From Spirochaetota bacterium (GTDB lineage: Bacteria; Spirochaetota; UBA4802; UBA5550), in assembly GCA_025457915.1 (NCBI GenBank), contig JALOTL010000020.1, positions 1 to 56,961 of the forward strand: a DNA stretch of 56,961 nucleotides, read 5' to 3'. The translations under genes were made by a program, and so were the position numbers. Below are positions 1 to 9,213 of the stretch, piece by piece. Positions within the stretch are counted from its first letter, which is position 1, and every line of letters starts with the position of its first letter. Under the pieces are notes generated by a model. The model had not been told where the DNA came from. It was given only the letters and a program-made list of their open reading frames with translations, and did not search any database.

Positions 1-115
1 CTTTGTTCTGATCGGATAATAATCCGAAACCGTAGAGAACACAAAGAAAACTTTATCAATCTAACCTCCGCTTGCTTTTATCATAACACCACTGTACATA
101 CCACTGTGCAAATTA
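1..115. other. AT-rich non-coding edge
   Basis: This is the window edge, downstream of the minus-strand acyltransferase that ends at 116. I see no coding frame, tRNA-like fold or clear terminator here. Confidence 0.4.
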
Positions 116-733
116 TCAAATATTTGGAATAATAATTTTTTCTTCTTTTACAAGATTAAAATCTTCAATATTTAGCGGCTTTATATTATATTTTGTATAT
201 ATTTTTTTTTCTAACTGATGTATATACTCATTATTCCTTTTTTTAATAGGTTTTGCAGGTGAACCTACATTAATTGTCCAGGGTTCTACATCATTTAATA
301 CAACACTATTTGATCCAATAACAGCCCCTTCACCGACTGTAACACCAGGATGAATGATAACATTTGTTCCTAAAAATGAATGTTTTTTTAAATGAACATA
401 AGATCTTTTAATCGCTCTAAATTCTGCTGGTATTGTTGGATTTGTTAATCCTTCACCATTAACAAGTTCTGTACCGGTAATAATTTTTACAGATGCGCTT
501 AAACCGACAAAATCTTCAAAAATACAAACTCCTCCACCGGCAATACTTGAAAAATTTGCAATGTGAATATAATTTCCAATTATACATCTCTCCCCTCCGT
601 GTATCCAATTATATTCACTTATTATGATATTACTTTTTAAATGAATTTTATTCATATTTATAAAAGTACATAGTGGATAAAGTTGAACATTTTCCCCTAC
701 TTCTGCAAAATCACTCATATTATACATATTCAA
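116..733 (-). CDS. Left-handed beta-helix acyltransferase (WbbJ/Vat-like)
   Basis: A 205-residue hexapeptide-repeat acyltransferase, probably an acetyl-CoA-dependent O-acetyltransferase for a surface sugar. The chain shows successive hexapeptide turns, an HxG-type active-site region (LGTNVIIHPGVTVGEGAVIG, about residues 122-141) and the usual terminal VGSPAKPI. It overlaps the 3' end of the upstream MaoC gene by 4 bases, so the two are translationally coupled. Its base composition is far more AT-rich than the rest of the window, with long A/T runs, which suggests recent transfer as part of a polysaccharide cassette. The acceptor cannot be read from the sequence. Confidence 0.85.
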   Translation of the reverse strand: MNMYNMSDFAEVGENVQLYPLCTFINMNKIHLKSNIIISEYNWIHGGERCIIGNYIHIANFSSIAGGGVCIFEDFVGLSASVKIITGTELVNGEGLTNPTIPAEFRAIKRSYVHLKKHSFLGTNVIIHPGVTVGEGAVIGSNSVVLNDVEPWTINVGSPAKPIKKRNNEYIHQLEKKIYTKYNIKPLNIEDFNLVKEEKIIIPNI

Positions 734-1149
734 TCCACCTTTTTTTCAATCCAGCCTGGAAGTTTAACACGAGCAACGCCATCAATTGCGATCTCATCAT
801 TTATATTTCTGACAAAAAAAGATAAAACAGCATCATATTTTTGATTTATTTCATTTAAAACAACTTCAATTGTTATTGTTTCTCCAATATAAATTGGTTT
901 TTTAAAAATAAATGAATGCATTAAATAAATGGTGCCTTTACCGGGAAATTCTGTTCCGACAATTTGTGATATATAACCGATAATTAAATCACCATGAGCA
1001 ATTGTTTTGCCAAATTTTGTTTTTTTAGCATAAGCAGTATCATAATGAATAGGATTTTTATCTCCTAACAAATCGATATAATTTTTTACTAATTCATCAG
1101 AAATTGTAAATTTTTTTTTATAATTTGCTCCTACTTTAAGCTCATTCAT
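730..1149 (-). CDS. MaoC-family (R)-specific enoyl-CoA hydratase
   Basis: A single hot-dog-fold MaoC/PhaJ-like protein that would hydrate trans-2-enoyl-CoA to (R)-3-hydroxyacyl-CoA or a related acyl thioester. The catalytic Asp/His motif appears as GDKNPIHYD, followed by AHGDLIIGYISQI, as in the family. I prefer the internal ATG at 1149 (protein begins MNELKVGANY) because family members start there and a GAGG lies upstream; an ATG six codons earlier (1167) is also open. It is AT-rich like its downstream neighbour. Next to sugar acyltransferases, it may make the hydroxyacyl group that is then attached to an amino sugar; that link is inference. Confidence 0.8.
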   Translation of the reverse strand: MNELKVGANYKKKFTISDELVKNYIDLLGDKNPIHYDTAYAKKTKFGKTIAHGDLIIGYISQIVGTEFPGKGTIYLMHSFIFKKPIYIGETITIEVVLNEINQKYDAVLSFFVRNINDEIAIDGVARVKLPGWIEKKVD

Positions 1150-1181
1150 TAAATAACAAAACCTCATTATAAATCAATCTT

Positions 1182-1372
1182 TTAATGCCATTTATTATAT
1201 GGATAAAATAACGGACGGGTTTCAATAACTGCTTCTGCAAGTGCATCATGAAACGGGTCCCGAACTTGTTGTTTTATTTATGTGTATGGAATACATCCAA
1301 TTAGAATGTCTTACTTCACCAACTTCTATAAGAATAATAACTGTTTTTTTAAACTCTGTTCCGGGTCATGTC
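1182..1372 (-). pseudogene. Decayed C-terminus of a DegT/DnrJ sugar aminotransferase
   Basis: Reading the minus strand, one frame gives EVGEVRHSNWMYSIHINK (about 1325-1272). A second frame then gives RDPFHDALAEAVIETRPLFY and ends YPYNKWH at a stop at 1182-1184. These match, in order, two neighbouring C-terminal signatures of perosamine-synthase-type DegT/DnrJ/EryC1 aminotransferases: the WMYSI strand and the IETRPLFYP loop. They lie in different frames with stops between, and the N-terminal and PLP-lysine parts are missing. This is a gene remnant between the NeuD-like and MaoC genes, in the same direction. The family call rests on these motifs only. Confidence 0.6.
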
Positions 1373-1381
1373 ACTTGGAGT

Positions 1382-2005
1382 TTAACCTGTTTTTACCGCC
1401 GGAGAATCCGTATAAATCCCGCTCGCTACTATGTTCATTATTACCGTGGATTCCATTCCTACCATCGCATTGTCGCATATCGTTATACCGTCGATTACGG
1501 TAGCCCCGACCCCGATGAAAACGCAGCTGCCGAGACGGCTTCTCCCGGATATCGTGGCATTCGGGCCGATATGGCAGTGGGGGCCGACTTCGACCTCATG
1601 GTCGACTACCGCGCCGTTGTTGATTACAGTATCATCGCCGATCGAAGATGAAGGGCCGATATGCGAATAATTGCCAATGAAACAGCCCCTGCCGATGGCG
1701 CTGTTTTTCCCGAGATGGGATTTCCCGGATATGATCGATATGATGTTTAAATCGGACAGCCTCTCGAATTCGGCCTTTCTTTTCTGGTTGTCCCCGATGG
1801 CTATGAATACCATGTCCAAGGATTTGAGCTCGATTTCCTTCAGGACGGGAAATCCGAATATGGTTTCCCCTGCTTCAGCGTTGCCGTCGATAAAGGTAAT
1901 ATCGACGCCGCGCCGCGAATCGATCAGCACATCGGCCACGCTCCTGCTGTGCCCGCCGCAGCCGAAGATTATGACCTTTTCTTTTTTTGTGGTTTTTGAT
2001 TTCAT
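1382..2005 (-). CDS. NeuD/PglD-family sugar O/N-acyltransferase
   Basis: A 207-residue two-domain acyltransferase. Residues about 8-90 form the PglD-type N-terminal Rossmann domain, with the nucleotide-sugar loop IIFGCGGHSRSVADVL. Residues about 95-200 are a left-handed beta-helix with hexapeptide repeats, and the catalytic His is probably in NNGAVVDHEVEVG. Family members acetylate amino sugars such as bacillosamine or sialic acid for surface glycans. GC content is normal for the window, unlike the AT-rich genes downstream, so the composition break lies near 1380. No strong ribosome-binding site precedes the start. Confidence 0.85.
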   Translation of the reverse strand: MKSKTTKKEKVIIFGCGGHSRSVADVLIDSRRGVDITFIDGNAEAGETIFGFPVLKEIELKSLDMVFIAIGDNQKRKAEFERLSDLNIISIISGKSHLGKNSAIGRGCFIGNYSHIGPSSSIGDDTVINNGAVVDHEVEVGPHCHIGPNATISGRSRLGSCVFIGVGATVIDGITICDNAMVGMESTVIMNIVASGIYTDSPAVKTG

Positions 2006-2331
2006 GTTTTATTGTTGGCGCCGGTCCGCGCGGATTTCATGAAATGATCAATTGAAGAATATAATTTCCGTTTGATGGAAAATTAAAAAGTAATTCATAG
2101 AGAATCGCCTGATTAAAAACCTGCTGTCAACAAAAATCTTTTTTTCTATATTCGAATTTTTCCGTATTATTTAACCATGCGGGGCCCTCCGGCCGGCTTG
2201 AGGCCTTAACCCGATAATGCGTAAAACAGCAGAAATAAATTGACTTTTATGGGGCTTTTTTTTTTATATTCACAGGATTTCATCATATTTATATCATGCG
2301 ATATTTTTGAATTGCCGGCAGGCGGTCAATT
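2006..2331. other. Divergent intergenic region (326 bp)
   Basis: This separates the minus-strand sugar cluster from the plus-strand activase gene. It is AT-rich, with T runs, and contains the predicted promoter at 2240-2268. I see no small gene or stable RNA fold. Confidence 0.4.
2240..2268 (+). promoter_or_regulatory. Predicted sigma-70 promoter for the activase gene
   Basis: A TTGACT -35 box (2240-2245) and a TTTATA -10 box (2263-2268) are separated by 17 bases. A TATATT two bases further downstream is an alternative -10. The start codon follows about 60 bases later. Confidence 0.4.
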
Positions 2332-5300
2332 ATGGCGGGAAGGAACATGCGGGAAGACGGGTTGTTTTTAGGCATCGATATAGGCTCGGCGACGGTTTCC
2401 ATCGCCGCCCTGGATGCTGAACGGCGCATAGTCCGCTCGTCGTATCTATTTCACGGGGGCAGGGCGAAAGAGGTCCTTGCCGGGCTTCTGTCCTCCGGGG
2501 ATTACGGGAAAATGGCTGCGGGGATAGCAGTCACATCGACATCGCCCGAAATACTGAAAAACCCGTATGTCTGCGATACCAGGATATCGTTCATCGCCGC
2601 CGCGAAAAGGATGCACGGCCGGGTCGGATCCATCATGATCGTCGGCGGGGAGAGGTTCGGTTTAATCAGGTTCGACGGAAACGGCGACTACAGGAGCTAC
2701 ACTGCCAATTCCTCCTGCGCGGCGGGCACGGGCAGCTTTCTCGACCAGCAGGCCAAGAGGCTGAACATCTCCGGCATCGAGGAGCTTTGCTCCCTGGCCC
2801 TCTCCAACAAAGGCGGCATCCCGCAGATCGCATCCAGGTGCGCCGTTTTCGCCAAGACGGACCTTATCCACGCCCAGCAGGAGGGATACACCCTCGAGGA
2901 GATTTGCGACGGTCTCTGCTACGGGCTGGCGAAAAATATAGTCGACACCCTTTTCTGCGCCGGGCCGCCTCCCGATCCGGTTATATTCATCGGGGGCGTG
3001 TCCAGGAACGGGGCCGTTGCCTGTCATATCGAAAAGCTTATCGGCACCGGGCTTCTGGTGGACCAATACTCGGTCCATTACGGTGCCGTCGGCGCGGCGC
3101 TCAGTATGATGGATAATGAAGGGGCCCTGGCTGGCGGAACGGTTGATCTCAGTGGAGTCCTGACGGACGGGAGGGAGGAGAAAAGCTATTTTTATGAACC
3201 CCTCGTGCTGAAATCGGATTACCCGGAATTCAGCGGTCCGGGCAACTATCTCTTCGAGCCCGGTTTTTCCGGCCCGGGTGTGCCTGTCGAGGTCGAGATA
3301 TACCGGGAAATGGAGCGCGGTTCGCGTTATGACGTCTTTCTGGGGATCGACATAGGCTCAACCAGCACGAAGGCCGTGATCATGGACGGCGGACGGGGCC
3401 CGATTGCGGGTTTCTACACGAGAACATCGGGAAGGCCGCTCGAGGCAGTCAGGGCGGTTTTTGAATCGATCGAGGGCCTTGAATCGGACAGCGGCGCGAA
3501 ACTCAACGTGGCCGCAGCCGGCACCACCGGGTCGGGCAGGAAGTTCATAGGATCGATCATCGGGGCGGACCTGGTCGTCGACGAGATTTCGGCACACGCA
3601 AGGGCCGCCTTCGAACTTGATCCGGAAGTGGATACCATCATAGAAATCGGCGGACAGGATTCCAAGTTCACCACCGTCAATAAAGGCATGGTGACATTTT
3701 CAGTAATGAATAACGTCTGCGCGGCCGGCACCGGCAGTTTCATCGAGGAGCAGGCGCAGAGGCTCGGCTGCGGCCTGGATGAATATTCCGGAAGGACTCT
3801 GGGGGTCCGTTCCCCCATGGCCAGCGACAGGTGCACGGTATTCATGGAAAGGGACATCAACCATTTCGTCAACAGCGGATACGAGGTCGACGAGATACTG
3901 GCGGCAGTGCTTCATTCCGTCCGAGACAATTACCTTTCCAAGGTTTCCGGCGAGGCCAGGATCGGGGAGAGGATCTGCTTCCAGGGCGCCACGGCCAGGA
4001 ACAAGGCCCTCGTCGCTGCTTTTGAGCAGAAGCTCGGCAGGAAAATTTTCGTGTCAAGGTTCTGTCATATCACCGGCGCGATGGGGGTTGCTCTCATGCT
4101 TTCAGAGAGAAAGGCCTCCGGAAAATTCAGGGGCCTCGGCCTGTACAGGAAGGAGATACCGGTTAAAAACGAGGTCTGCGGCCTGTGCGCGAACAGCTGC
4201 AAACTCAAGATCGCGGAAATTGACGGCGGGAAAACCGCGTTCGGTTTTCTCTGCGGCAGGGATTACGAAACGGAAAAATTCGTCGACAGGAACGTGTCCG
4301 GCTTCGATCTGCTTAAGTCGCGGAAGAGGTCGTTCGCGGTCGATTCGCGCGGCTCAGGCAGGGGCGGGGTCGTGCTGGGGATACCGGCCACTCTTCACAT
4401 GTACGACGAACTGCCCCTGTGGAAGAAGTTCTTCAGCCTCCTCGGGATAGACATCATCACAAGCGAGGGACTTTCGGACACCGTTAAAACTGGGAAAAGC
4501 CTTGCCGGGGCGGAGTTCTGCGCCCCGATACAGGCGCTGCACGCTCACGCCGAATACATAGCCGACAGGTGCGACCATGTATTTCTTCCCGTTTACGTTG
4601 AGGCCGGCGACAAACTGAAATGGAACAGGAAGCAGTACTGCTATTATACCCAGTTCGCGCCGTCGCTGGTTTCCACGATTGAAGGGAAAAAAAGGAATAG
4701 ACCGTACCTGATGCCGCTCATCAACAGGGTGTTCAGCCCGTACATGACGAAAAAGCAGATATACCGCTCCCTGAAAAAAGCCGTGGACGTCAGCTTTTTC
4801 GAGGTCTCGTCAGCGTTCGACGGGGCCTGCAGGTTTTACGAGGACTGCCTTGCCGGGGCCAGGGAGATTTTCGTCAGCGAAAGGTCGGGATATGACGATG
4901 TGAGCGTGGTGCTGCTCGGCAGGCCGTATACCGTTCTTGACCGGGACCTGAACAAGGGCATCCCGGGGATTTTCGGTTCGCTGGGAATCAAGACCTTCTA
5001 CCAGGACATGCTGGGAATCGATGCCTGCGACGTGGAGGAGATAGCGCCGCTGCTGAAGGCCTTCCACTGGAATTATGCCAGGAAAATACTGGAGGCCGCC
5101 GAGGTCGTTTCCAAGATGAAGGGGACGTACCCGGTGCTCATCACTTCCTTTAAATGCGCGCCGGACTCCTTCGTGATTGAATATTTCAAGAGGATAATGG
5201 ATTCCAGGGACAAGCCGTACCTCATCCTGCAGATAGACGAGCATGACTCGAGCGTCGGATACGAGACGAGGATCGAGGCCGGGATCAGGTCTTTCAGGAA

Positions 5301-6561
5301 CCACTACGGGTCGGCCGGATCTACCGCCATACTGAAAAGGAGGCTCCCGGTCGTTCCGGAAATTTCGCGCGACCTGCGGGGCAAAACGCTCCTGATGCCG
5401 AACTGGGACGACATCTCGTGCAGGCTCATTTCCGCCTGCCTGAAAAGGGTCGGGATAGACGCGAGGGTCCTCGTCGAGGACGATGAGAAAATCAGGAAGG
5501 GGCTCAAGCACAACGTGGGCCAGTGCATCCCGATAAACGCGATAGCCGAGGAATTCATAGATTACGTGGAGAAAAACGGGATAAGGCCCCGGGACGCCGT
5601 ACTCTGGATGATGCAGTCTGAGGTCGCCTGCAACATCAAGCTCTATCCTTACTTCATCAAGAGCATCTTCGAGTCTTACGGCAGCGGCTTCGAGAGCTCC
5701 AGCGTTTATGTCGGAGACATGTCCTTCATGGACATATCACCCAAGGCCGTGCTCAATGTGTATTTCGCCTTCATGTTCGGAGGGCTTGTAAGAAAGGCGG
5801 CGTGCAGGATAAGGCCGTACGAGAGGATCAAGGGCTCCACTGACCTGGCGGTCGAAAAGTCGGTTGAAATACTTTACGAATCCTTTCTGGGGAATATCAG
5901 GAAGGAAGAGGCGCTTGAGGAGGTGAGGAGGCTTTTCTCCTCGATAGGGACGCATGGGGAGAGAAGGCCCAAGGTCGCTATATTCGGCGACCTCTACGTG
6001 AGGGACAACGAGGTGATGAACCAGAACCTCGTCAGGACGATAGAGGACGCGGGAGGCGAGATAATCGTCACGCCGTACAGTTATTACGTCAAGATGTCGG
6101 CCGAGGCCTATTTCCGCAAATGGTTCATGGAAAAGAAATACCTGGACGTCATGAAGAGCAGGGCGATCCTGGCCGCGATAAACCTTGTCGACAGGAAATA
6201 TTACAGGTACTTCGAGGATATCCTGGGCGAGCCGTATCCGGTTTACACTACATCCGCGGACGATATAAAGTCCATGTTCAACCTGACCATACAGAATTCC
6301 GGGGAATCGGTCGACAACCTGATAAAGATATTCTGCCTGCTGGACATATACCCGGACATATCCCTTTTCGTGCAGACAAGCCCGGCGTTCTGCTGTCCGT
6401 CTCTCGTGACCGAGGCGATGAAAAACGACATAGAAAGGATAACCGGGATACCGGTGGTGTCGCTGACCTACGACGGTACCGGCAGCTTCAAGAATGATGC
6501 GGTGATCCCGTATCTCAAGTATCCCAGGAGCCGGTCCGGCAGGGCCGCGTCAGGGGGATGA
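2332..6561 (+). CDS. Giant acyl-CoA dehydratase activase (BadF/HgdC-HgdB-like fusion)
   Basis: A 1409-residue ATP-dependent activator of 2-hydroxyacyl-CoA dehydratases or benzoyl-CoA reductase-like enzymes. It contains two ASKHA ATPase modules. The first runs from about residue 12 to 260 (GIDIGSATVSIAALD), the second from about 335 to 600 (GIDIGSTSTKAVIMD). Each has a CAAGTGSF loop, with Cys129 and Cys463, whose Cys ligates the 4Fe-4S cluster shared by the dimer in HgdC. A Cys cluster (CGLCANSC, about residue 617) leads into a DUF2229 region and a C-terminal HgdB-like region. The length is typical of the long family form. No dehydratase subunits are nearby, so the substrate is unknown. The start is supported only by a weak GGCGG; an ATG at 2350 is possible. 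Confidence 0.85.
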   Translation: MAGRNMREDGLFLGIDIGSATVSIAALDAERRIVRSSYLFHGGRAKEVLAGLLSSGDYGKMAAGIAVTSTSPEILKNPYVCDTRISFIAAAKRMHGRVGSIMIVGGERFGLIRFDGNGDYRSYTANSSCAAGTGSFLDQQAKRLNISGIEELCSLALSNKGGIPQIASRCAVFAKTDLIHAQQEGYTLEEICDGLCYGLAKNIVDTLFCAGPPPDPVIFIGGVSRNGAVACHIEKLIGTGLLVDQYSVHYGAVGAALSMMDNEGALAGGTVDLSGVLTDGREEKSYFYEPLVLKSDYPEFSGPGNYLFEPGFSGPGVPVEVEIYREMERGSRYDVFLGIDIGSTSTKAVIMDGGRGPIAGFYTRTSGRPLEAVRAVFESIEGLESDSGAKLNVAAAGTTGSGRKFIGSIIGADLVVDEISAHARAAFELDPEVDTIIEIGGQDSKFTTVNKGMVTFSVMNNVCAAGTGSFIEEQAQRLGCGLDEYSGRTLGVRSPMASDRCTVFMERDINHFVNSGYEVDEILAAVLHSVRDNYLSKVSGEARIGERICFQGATARNKALVAAFEQKLGRKIFVSRFCHITGAMGVALMLSERKASGKFRGLGLYRKEIPVKNEVCGLCANSCKLKIAEIDGGKTAFGFLCGRDYETEKFVDRNVSGFDLLKSRKRSFAVDSRGSGRGGVVLGIPATLHMYDELPLWKKFFSLLGIDIITSEGLSDTVKTGKSLAGAEFCAPIQALHAHAEYIADRCDHVFLPVYVEAGDKLKWNRKQYCYYTQFAPSLVSTIEGKKRNRPYLMPLINRVFSPYMTKKQIYRSLKKAVDVSFFEVSSAFDGACRFYEDCLAGAREIFVSERSGYDDVSVVLLGRPYTVLDRDLNKGIPGIFGSLGIKTFYQDMLGIDACDVEEIAPLLKAFHWNYARKILEAAEVVSKMKGTYPVLITSFKCAPDSFVIEYFKRIMDSRDKPYLILQIDEHDSSVGYETRIEAGIRSFRNHYGSAGSTAILKRRLPVVPEISRDLRGKTLLMPNWDDISCRLISACLKRVGIDARVLVEDDEKIRKGLKHNVGQCIPINAIAEEFIDYVEKNGIRPRDAVLWMMQSEVACNIKLYPYFIKSIFESYGSGFESSSVYVGDMSFMDISPKAVLNVYFAFMFGGLVRKAACRIRPYERIKGSTDLAVEKSVEILYESFLGNIRKEEALEEVRRLFSSIGTHGERRPKVAIFGDLYVRDNEVMNQNLVRTIEDAGGEIIVTPYSYYVKMSAEAYFRKWFMEKKYLDVMKSRAILAAINLVDRKYYRYFEDILGEPYPVYTTSADDIKSMFNLTIQNSGESVDNLIKIFCLLDIYPDISLFVQTSPAFCCPSLVTEAMKNDIERITGIPVVSLTYDGTGSFKNDAVIPYLKYPRSRSGRAASGG

Positions 6562-6565
6562 CGCG

Positions 6566-7201
6566 ATGAATATAAGAAGATTCGCGATGGTTTCGTCCCC
6601 GCTGTCCGTAATATTGTGCGGTTTTCTGATCGTCGGCAATTATTCCTTCGAGCTAGTTTCGGTCATTGTTCTCAACCTGCTGTGGATGGTGGTCGAGTCT
6701 TTCATAGCCTCGAAGCAGGATTACAGGGGCTCGGCCCCGAGGATAAAATGGATCATGGCCAGCAGGTTCATGTGGGTCCTTTCCGTGATGCTCACATTCA
6801 TGGACATGAGGCTTGGAATTACGACGGTAACAGTGCCGGTCGCGGTGTCGGTCCTTGCCCTCGCGCTCATGGCTTTCGGTGTAGCCCTCAGGCTCTTCGC
6901 ATTCATCCAGCTCGGAAAATACTTCACCTACGACATAAGGGTGGGCGAAGACCACAGGCTTGTCACCGAGGGCATCTATTCCGTCATAAGGCACCCCGCA
7001 TACCTTGCCGTCTGCATGCTGGGAACCCTGCCTGCGGTCGTCGTCGGGAGCGTTTCAGGATTTTTTTTCCTGTCGGTTTTTACCGTTCCCCAGACGGTAT
7101 ACAGGCTTAATCTCGAAGACAGGATGCTTGAAAGGTCATACGGGGATGATTTTCTCCTGTATAAAAGAAAGAGCTACAGGCTTATACCCTTCGTATACTG
7201 A
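6566..7201 (+). CDS. Isoprenylcysteine methyltransferase-family membrane protein
   Basis: A 211-residue polytopic protein of the ICMT/NnrU-like methyltransferase superfamily. About five hydrophobic segments lead to the C-terminal signature [11 protein letters not shown], then [17 protein letters not shown] and a final [13 protein letters not shown]. This is the SAM-binding region of the fold. The start lies 4 bases after the activase stop, with GGGGGA seven bases upstream, so the two genes are probably co-transcribed. Bacterial members methylate unknown membrane substrates; prenyl-cysteine is not implied. Confidence 0.75.
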   Translation: MNIRRFAMVSSPLSVILCGFLIVGNYSFELVSVIVLNLLWMVVESFIASKQDYRGSAPRIKWIMASRFMWVLSVMLTFMDMRLGITTVTVPVAVSVLALALMAFGVALRLFAFIQLGKYFTYDIRVGEDHRLVTEGIYSVIRHPAYLAVCMLGTLPAVVVGSVSGFFFLSVFTVPQTVYRLNLEDRMLERSYGDDFLLYKRKSYRLIPFVY

Positions 7202-7229
7202 CCGCCCCTGTCGCGGACGCGGTTTTTTT
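7201..7229 (+). terminator. Possible intrinsic terminator
   Basis: An ACCGC/GCGGT stem starts at the stop codon and is followed by a run of seven T. The stem is short with a large loop, so strength is doubtful. Confidence 0.4.
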
Positions 7230-7320
7230 ATATCCGGGACCGGATCCGGCGGGAAAAGTATTTGCAATAATTCATCGTTGCCGGGAAGGATCCGGTAAAG
7301 ATTTATATCTGGTGGATGCA

Positions 7321-8085
7321 ATGCTGGCTAAAAGAATAATACCGTGCCTTGACGTCAAGGACGGCAGGGTGGTAAAGGGGGTCAATTTTGTAGACCTGCG
7401 GGACGCCGGTGACCCGGTTGACAACGGCAGGTTCTACGATGACGAGGGGGCCGACGAGCTGGTGTTTCTCGACATAACCGCTTCCTCGGACAGGAGGGAC
7501 ATCATACTCGGGATGGTCAAGAAAGTCGCGGAGACTGTTCATATCCCGTTTACGGTCGGCGGAGGGATAAAGAGCGTCGAAGACGTAAGGATGATCCTGG
7601 AAAACGGGGCCGACAAGGTTTCCATCAATACCGCCGCTGTTTTAGATCCGGACATCATAACGCAATCCGCGGTGAAATTCGGCTCGCAGTGCGTCCTCGT
7701 GGCCATCGACGCCAAGAGGAACGACTCCGGGGGATGGACCGTATACCTTCACGGCGGAAGGACGCCGACGGACAGGGACGCGGTCGAGTGGGCCGTTGCC
7801 GCTGAAGAGCTCGGGGCCGGCGAAATACTTCTGACCAGCATGGACAGGGACGGCACGCGAATAGGATATGATCTGGAGCTGACGAGGATCGTCAGCGAGT
7901 CGGTTGGGATCCCGGTCATAGCCTCCGGCGGGGTGGGTACGATTGAACACATGTATCAGGGACTTACTGACGGAAGGGCGGATGCCGTTCTCGCAGCCTC
8001 AATTTTCCACTACAGGGAAATTTCAATCAGGCAGGTAAAGGAATTTTTGGCCTCGAAGGGGGTTCCTGTCAGGATGGTGGATTGA
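7321..8085 (+). CDS. hisF: Imidazole glycerol phosphate synthase cyclase subunit HisF
   Basis: A TIM-barrel cyclase that joins with HisH to convert PRFAR and ammonia to imidazole glycerol phosphate and AICAR in histidine synthesis. The protein begins [20 protein letters not shown], holding the first catalytic Asp. The second is in [15 protein letters not shown], and both phosphate-binding glycine loops (VGGGI, ASGGVG) are present. At 254 residues it has the family length. I chose ATG 7321 over GTG 7312 because a GGTGG sits five bases upstream and the family begins at that Met. No other his gene is in the window. Confidence 0.95.
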   Translation: MLAKRIIPCLDVKDGRVVKGVNFVDLRDAGDPVDNGRFYDDEGADELVFLDITASSDRRDIILGMVKKVAETVHIPFTVGGGIKSVEDVRMILENGADKVSINTAAVLDPDIITQSAVKFGSQCVLVAIDAKRNDSGGWTVYLHGGRTPTDRDAVEWAVAAEELGAGEILLTSMDRDGTRIGYDLELTRIVSESVGIPVIASGGVGTIEHMYQGLTDGRADAVLAASIFHYREISIRQVKEFLASKGVPVRMVD

Positions 8086-8103
8086 CCCGGTTTTAACGAG
8101 CGG

Positions 8104-8125
8104 GGACCGGCATGCCGGGAGGTCC
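8104..8125. other. Nested inverted repeat between convergent genes
   Basis: GGACC (8104-8108) pairs with GGTCC (8121-8125), and a CCGGCATGCCGG palindrome lies inside. It sits just after hisF and before the end of the minus-strand gene. It may be a shared terminator, but there is no T run. Confidence 0.3.
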
Positions 8126-8128
8126 GTT

Positions 8129-9199
8129 TCAGAAGAAAATTATCGCGAGCGTGACCACGGTTCCTATGAATATCACGATGCAGAAGATCAGGAATGCTAT
8201 GCGCTTGTTTGATATTTCCACTTTTTCAGAGACGTCCTCGATCGTTTGCTCCATGGCCACCTTTATGTTGTCCTCTTCCTCGTCTATCCTGACGAATATT
8301 CCCTTCGCTATTATGGCGTAAATCATATATCCGCCCTCAGGCCGCCTCCCGCAGTGCACGACGCGTCCTGTTATCGGCATTATTTTCCCGTCCGAGACGG
8401 CATTGAAGGCCCCGGCAATGGATTTGACCTTGGGATGGTTGTCTATGAGAGTCAGCCTGATCCTGTCGCCGGACTGTACCGTTGATATGTCCTTGCCCCT
8501 GACCGGGGAAAGGACCACGCTGGCAAGCAGTAGCAGCCTTACGTCCATTCCCTGGAGGATTTTATTGTCGGAGTCCAGCGACTGGTTCTGATGTTTTTTT
8601 CTCTGCTCCTCCTGTTTTTTCCTTTCCATCTGGCTGAAGTCGATTTTTTTACTGGTCAGCGACTCGAGCTCCATGGTGAGGGATGATATTTTTTCGCACT
8701 TTACGATTATGCTGATATTCTTGAAGTTCATCTTCTCATGTATGATTTTCTGGAAGTATCTGTTGATGGACAGGTCGTCATTCGTCTCGATGAGCCTGTT
8801 CATTCCCAGGATGAACTGGTAGCTGAGTCCGGTAAATATCGCGTCCTTGAACTGTTCCTCGAACACCTCGTCATGGGGCAGGGAATTATAGCTTTCAAGG
8901 AGCTCCTTCTCGAATTCTTTCCATCCCTTTTCGGGATCAATCTCGCCTATCTCGAAGGAGCGCGTCAGGATCGATTGCGTGCTGACGTGATAAAATCTCT
9001 CGAAATTGTAGAATGTTATAAATGCGCCGTATACCGCGGGCGATGAATACTTGCCCTTGAATACGTAAACGTCCTTGTACCCGCCTTCCAGCATCTGGCC
9101 GGCCCTTTGTTCGTCTCCAAGGGTATAATATTTAGCGATCTCGAGACGGCTGTCGTTTTCCGGACTCTGGGCTGCGGATGCATTTGGATTTTCTGGCAT
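8129..9199 (-). CDS. Unknown protein with C-terminal membrane anchor
   Basis: A 356-residue protein I do not recognise. The N-terminal 40 residues are polar. A charged helical middle part ends in a Lys/Glu/Gln-rich coiled-coil-like stretch around residue 190-215. A more compact region follows (VVLSPVRGKDISTVQSGDRI to IDEEEDNIKVAMEQ, about 230-330). The last 24 residues are one hydrophobic helix (LIFCIVIFIGTVVTLAIIFF), so the protein is probably tail-anchored with its bulk in the cytoplasm. I start at 9199 because GGGTGA is six bases upstream; ATG 9205 is too close to it. The receiver-domain gene lies 14 bases upstream in the same operon, suggesting a joint signalling role. Confidence 0.7.
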   Translation of the reverse strand: MPENPNASAAQSPENDSRLEIAKYYTLGDEQRAGQMLEGGYKDVYVFKGKYSSPAVYGAFITFYNFERFYHVSTQSILTRSFEIGEIDPEKGWKEFEKELLESYNSLPHDEVFEEQFKDAIFTGLSYQFILGMNRLIETNDDLSINRYFQKIIHEKMNFKNISIIVKCEKISSLTMELESLTSKKIDFSQMERKKQEEQRKKHQNQSLDSDNKILQGMDVRLLLLASVVLSPVRGKDISTVQSGDRIRLTLIDNHPKVKSIAGAFNAVSDGKIMPITGRVVHCGRRPEGGYMIYAIIAKGIFVRIDEEEDNIKVAMEQTIEDVSEKVEISNKRIAFLIFCIVIFIGTVVTLAIIFF

Positions 9200-9213
9200 T
9201 ATCATTCACCCGG

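Noticed and set aside
1241-1651. Plus-strand open frames over the NeuD-like gene
   Set aside because: They overlap a minus-strand acyltransferase with intact domains and have no ribosome-binding sites or motifs.
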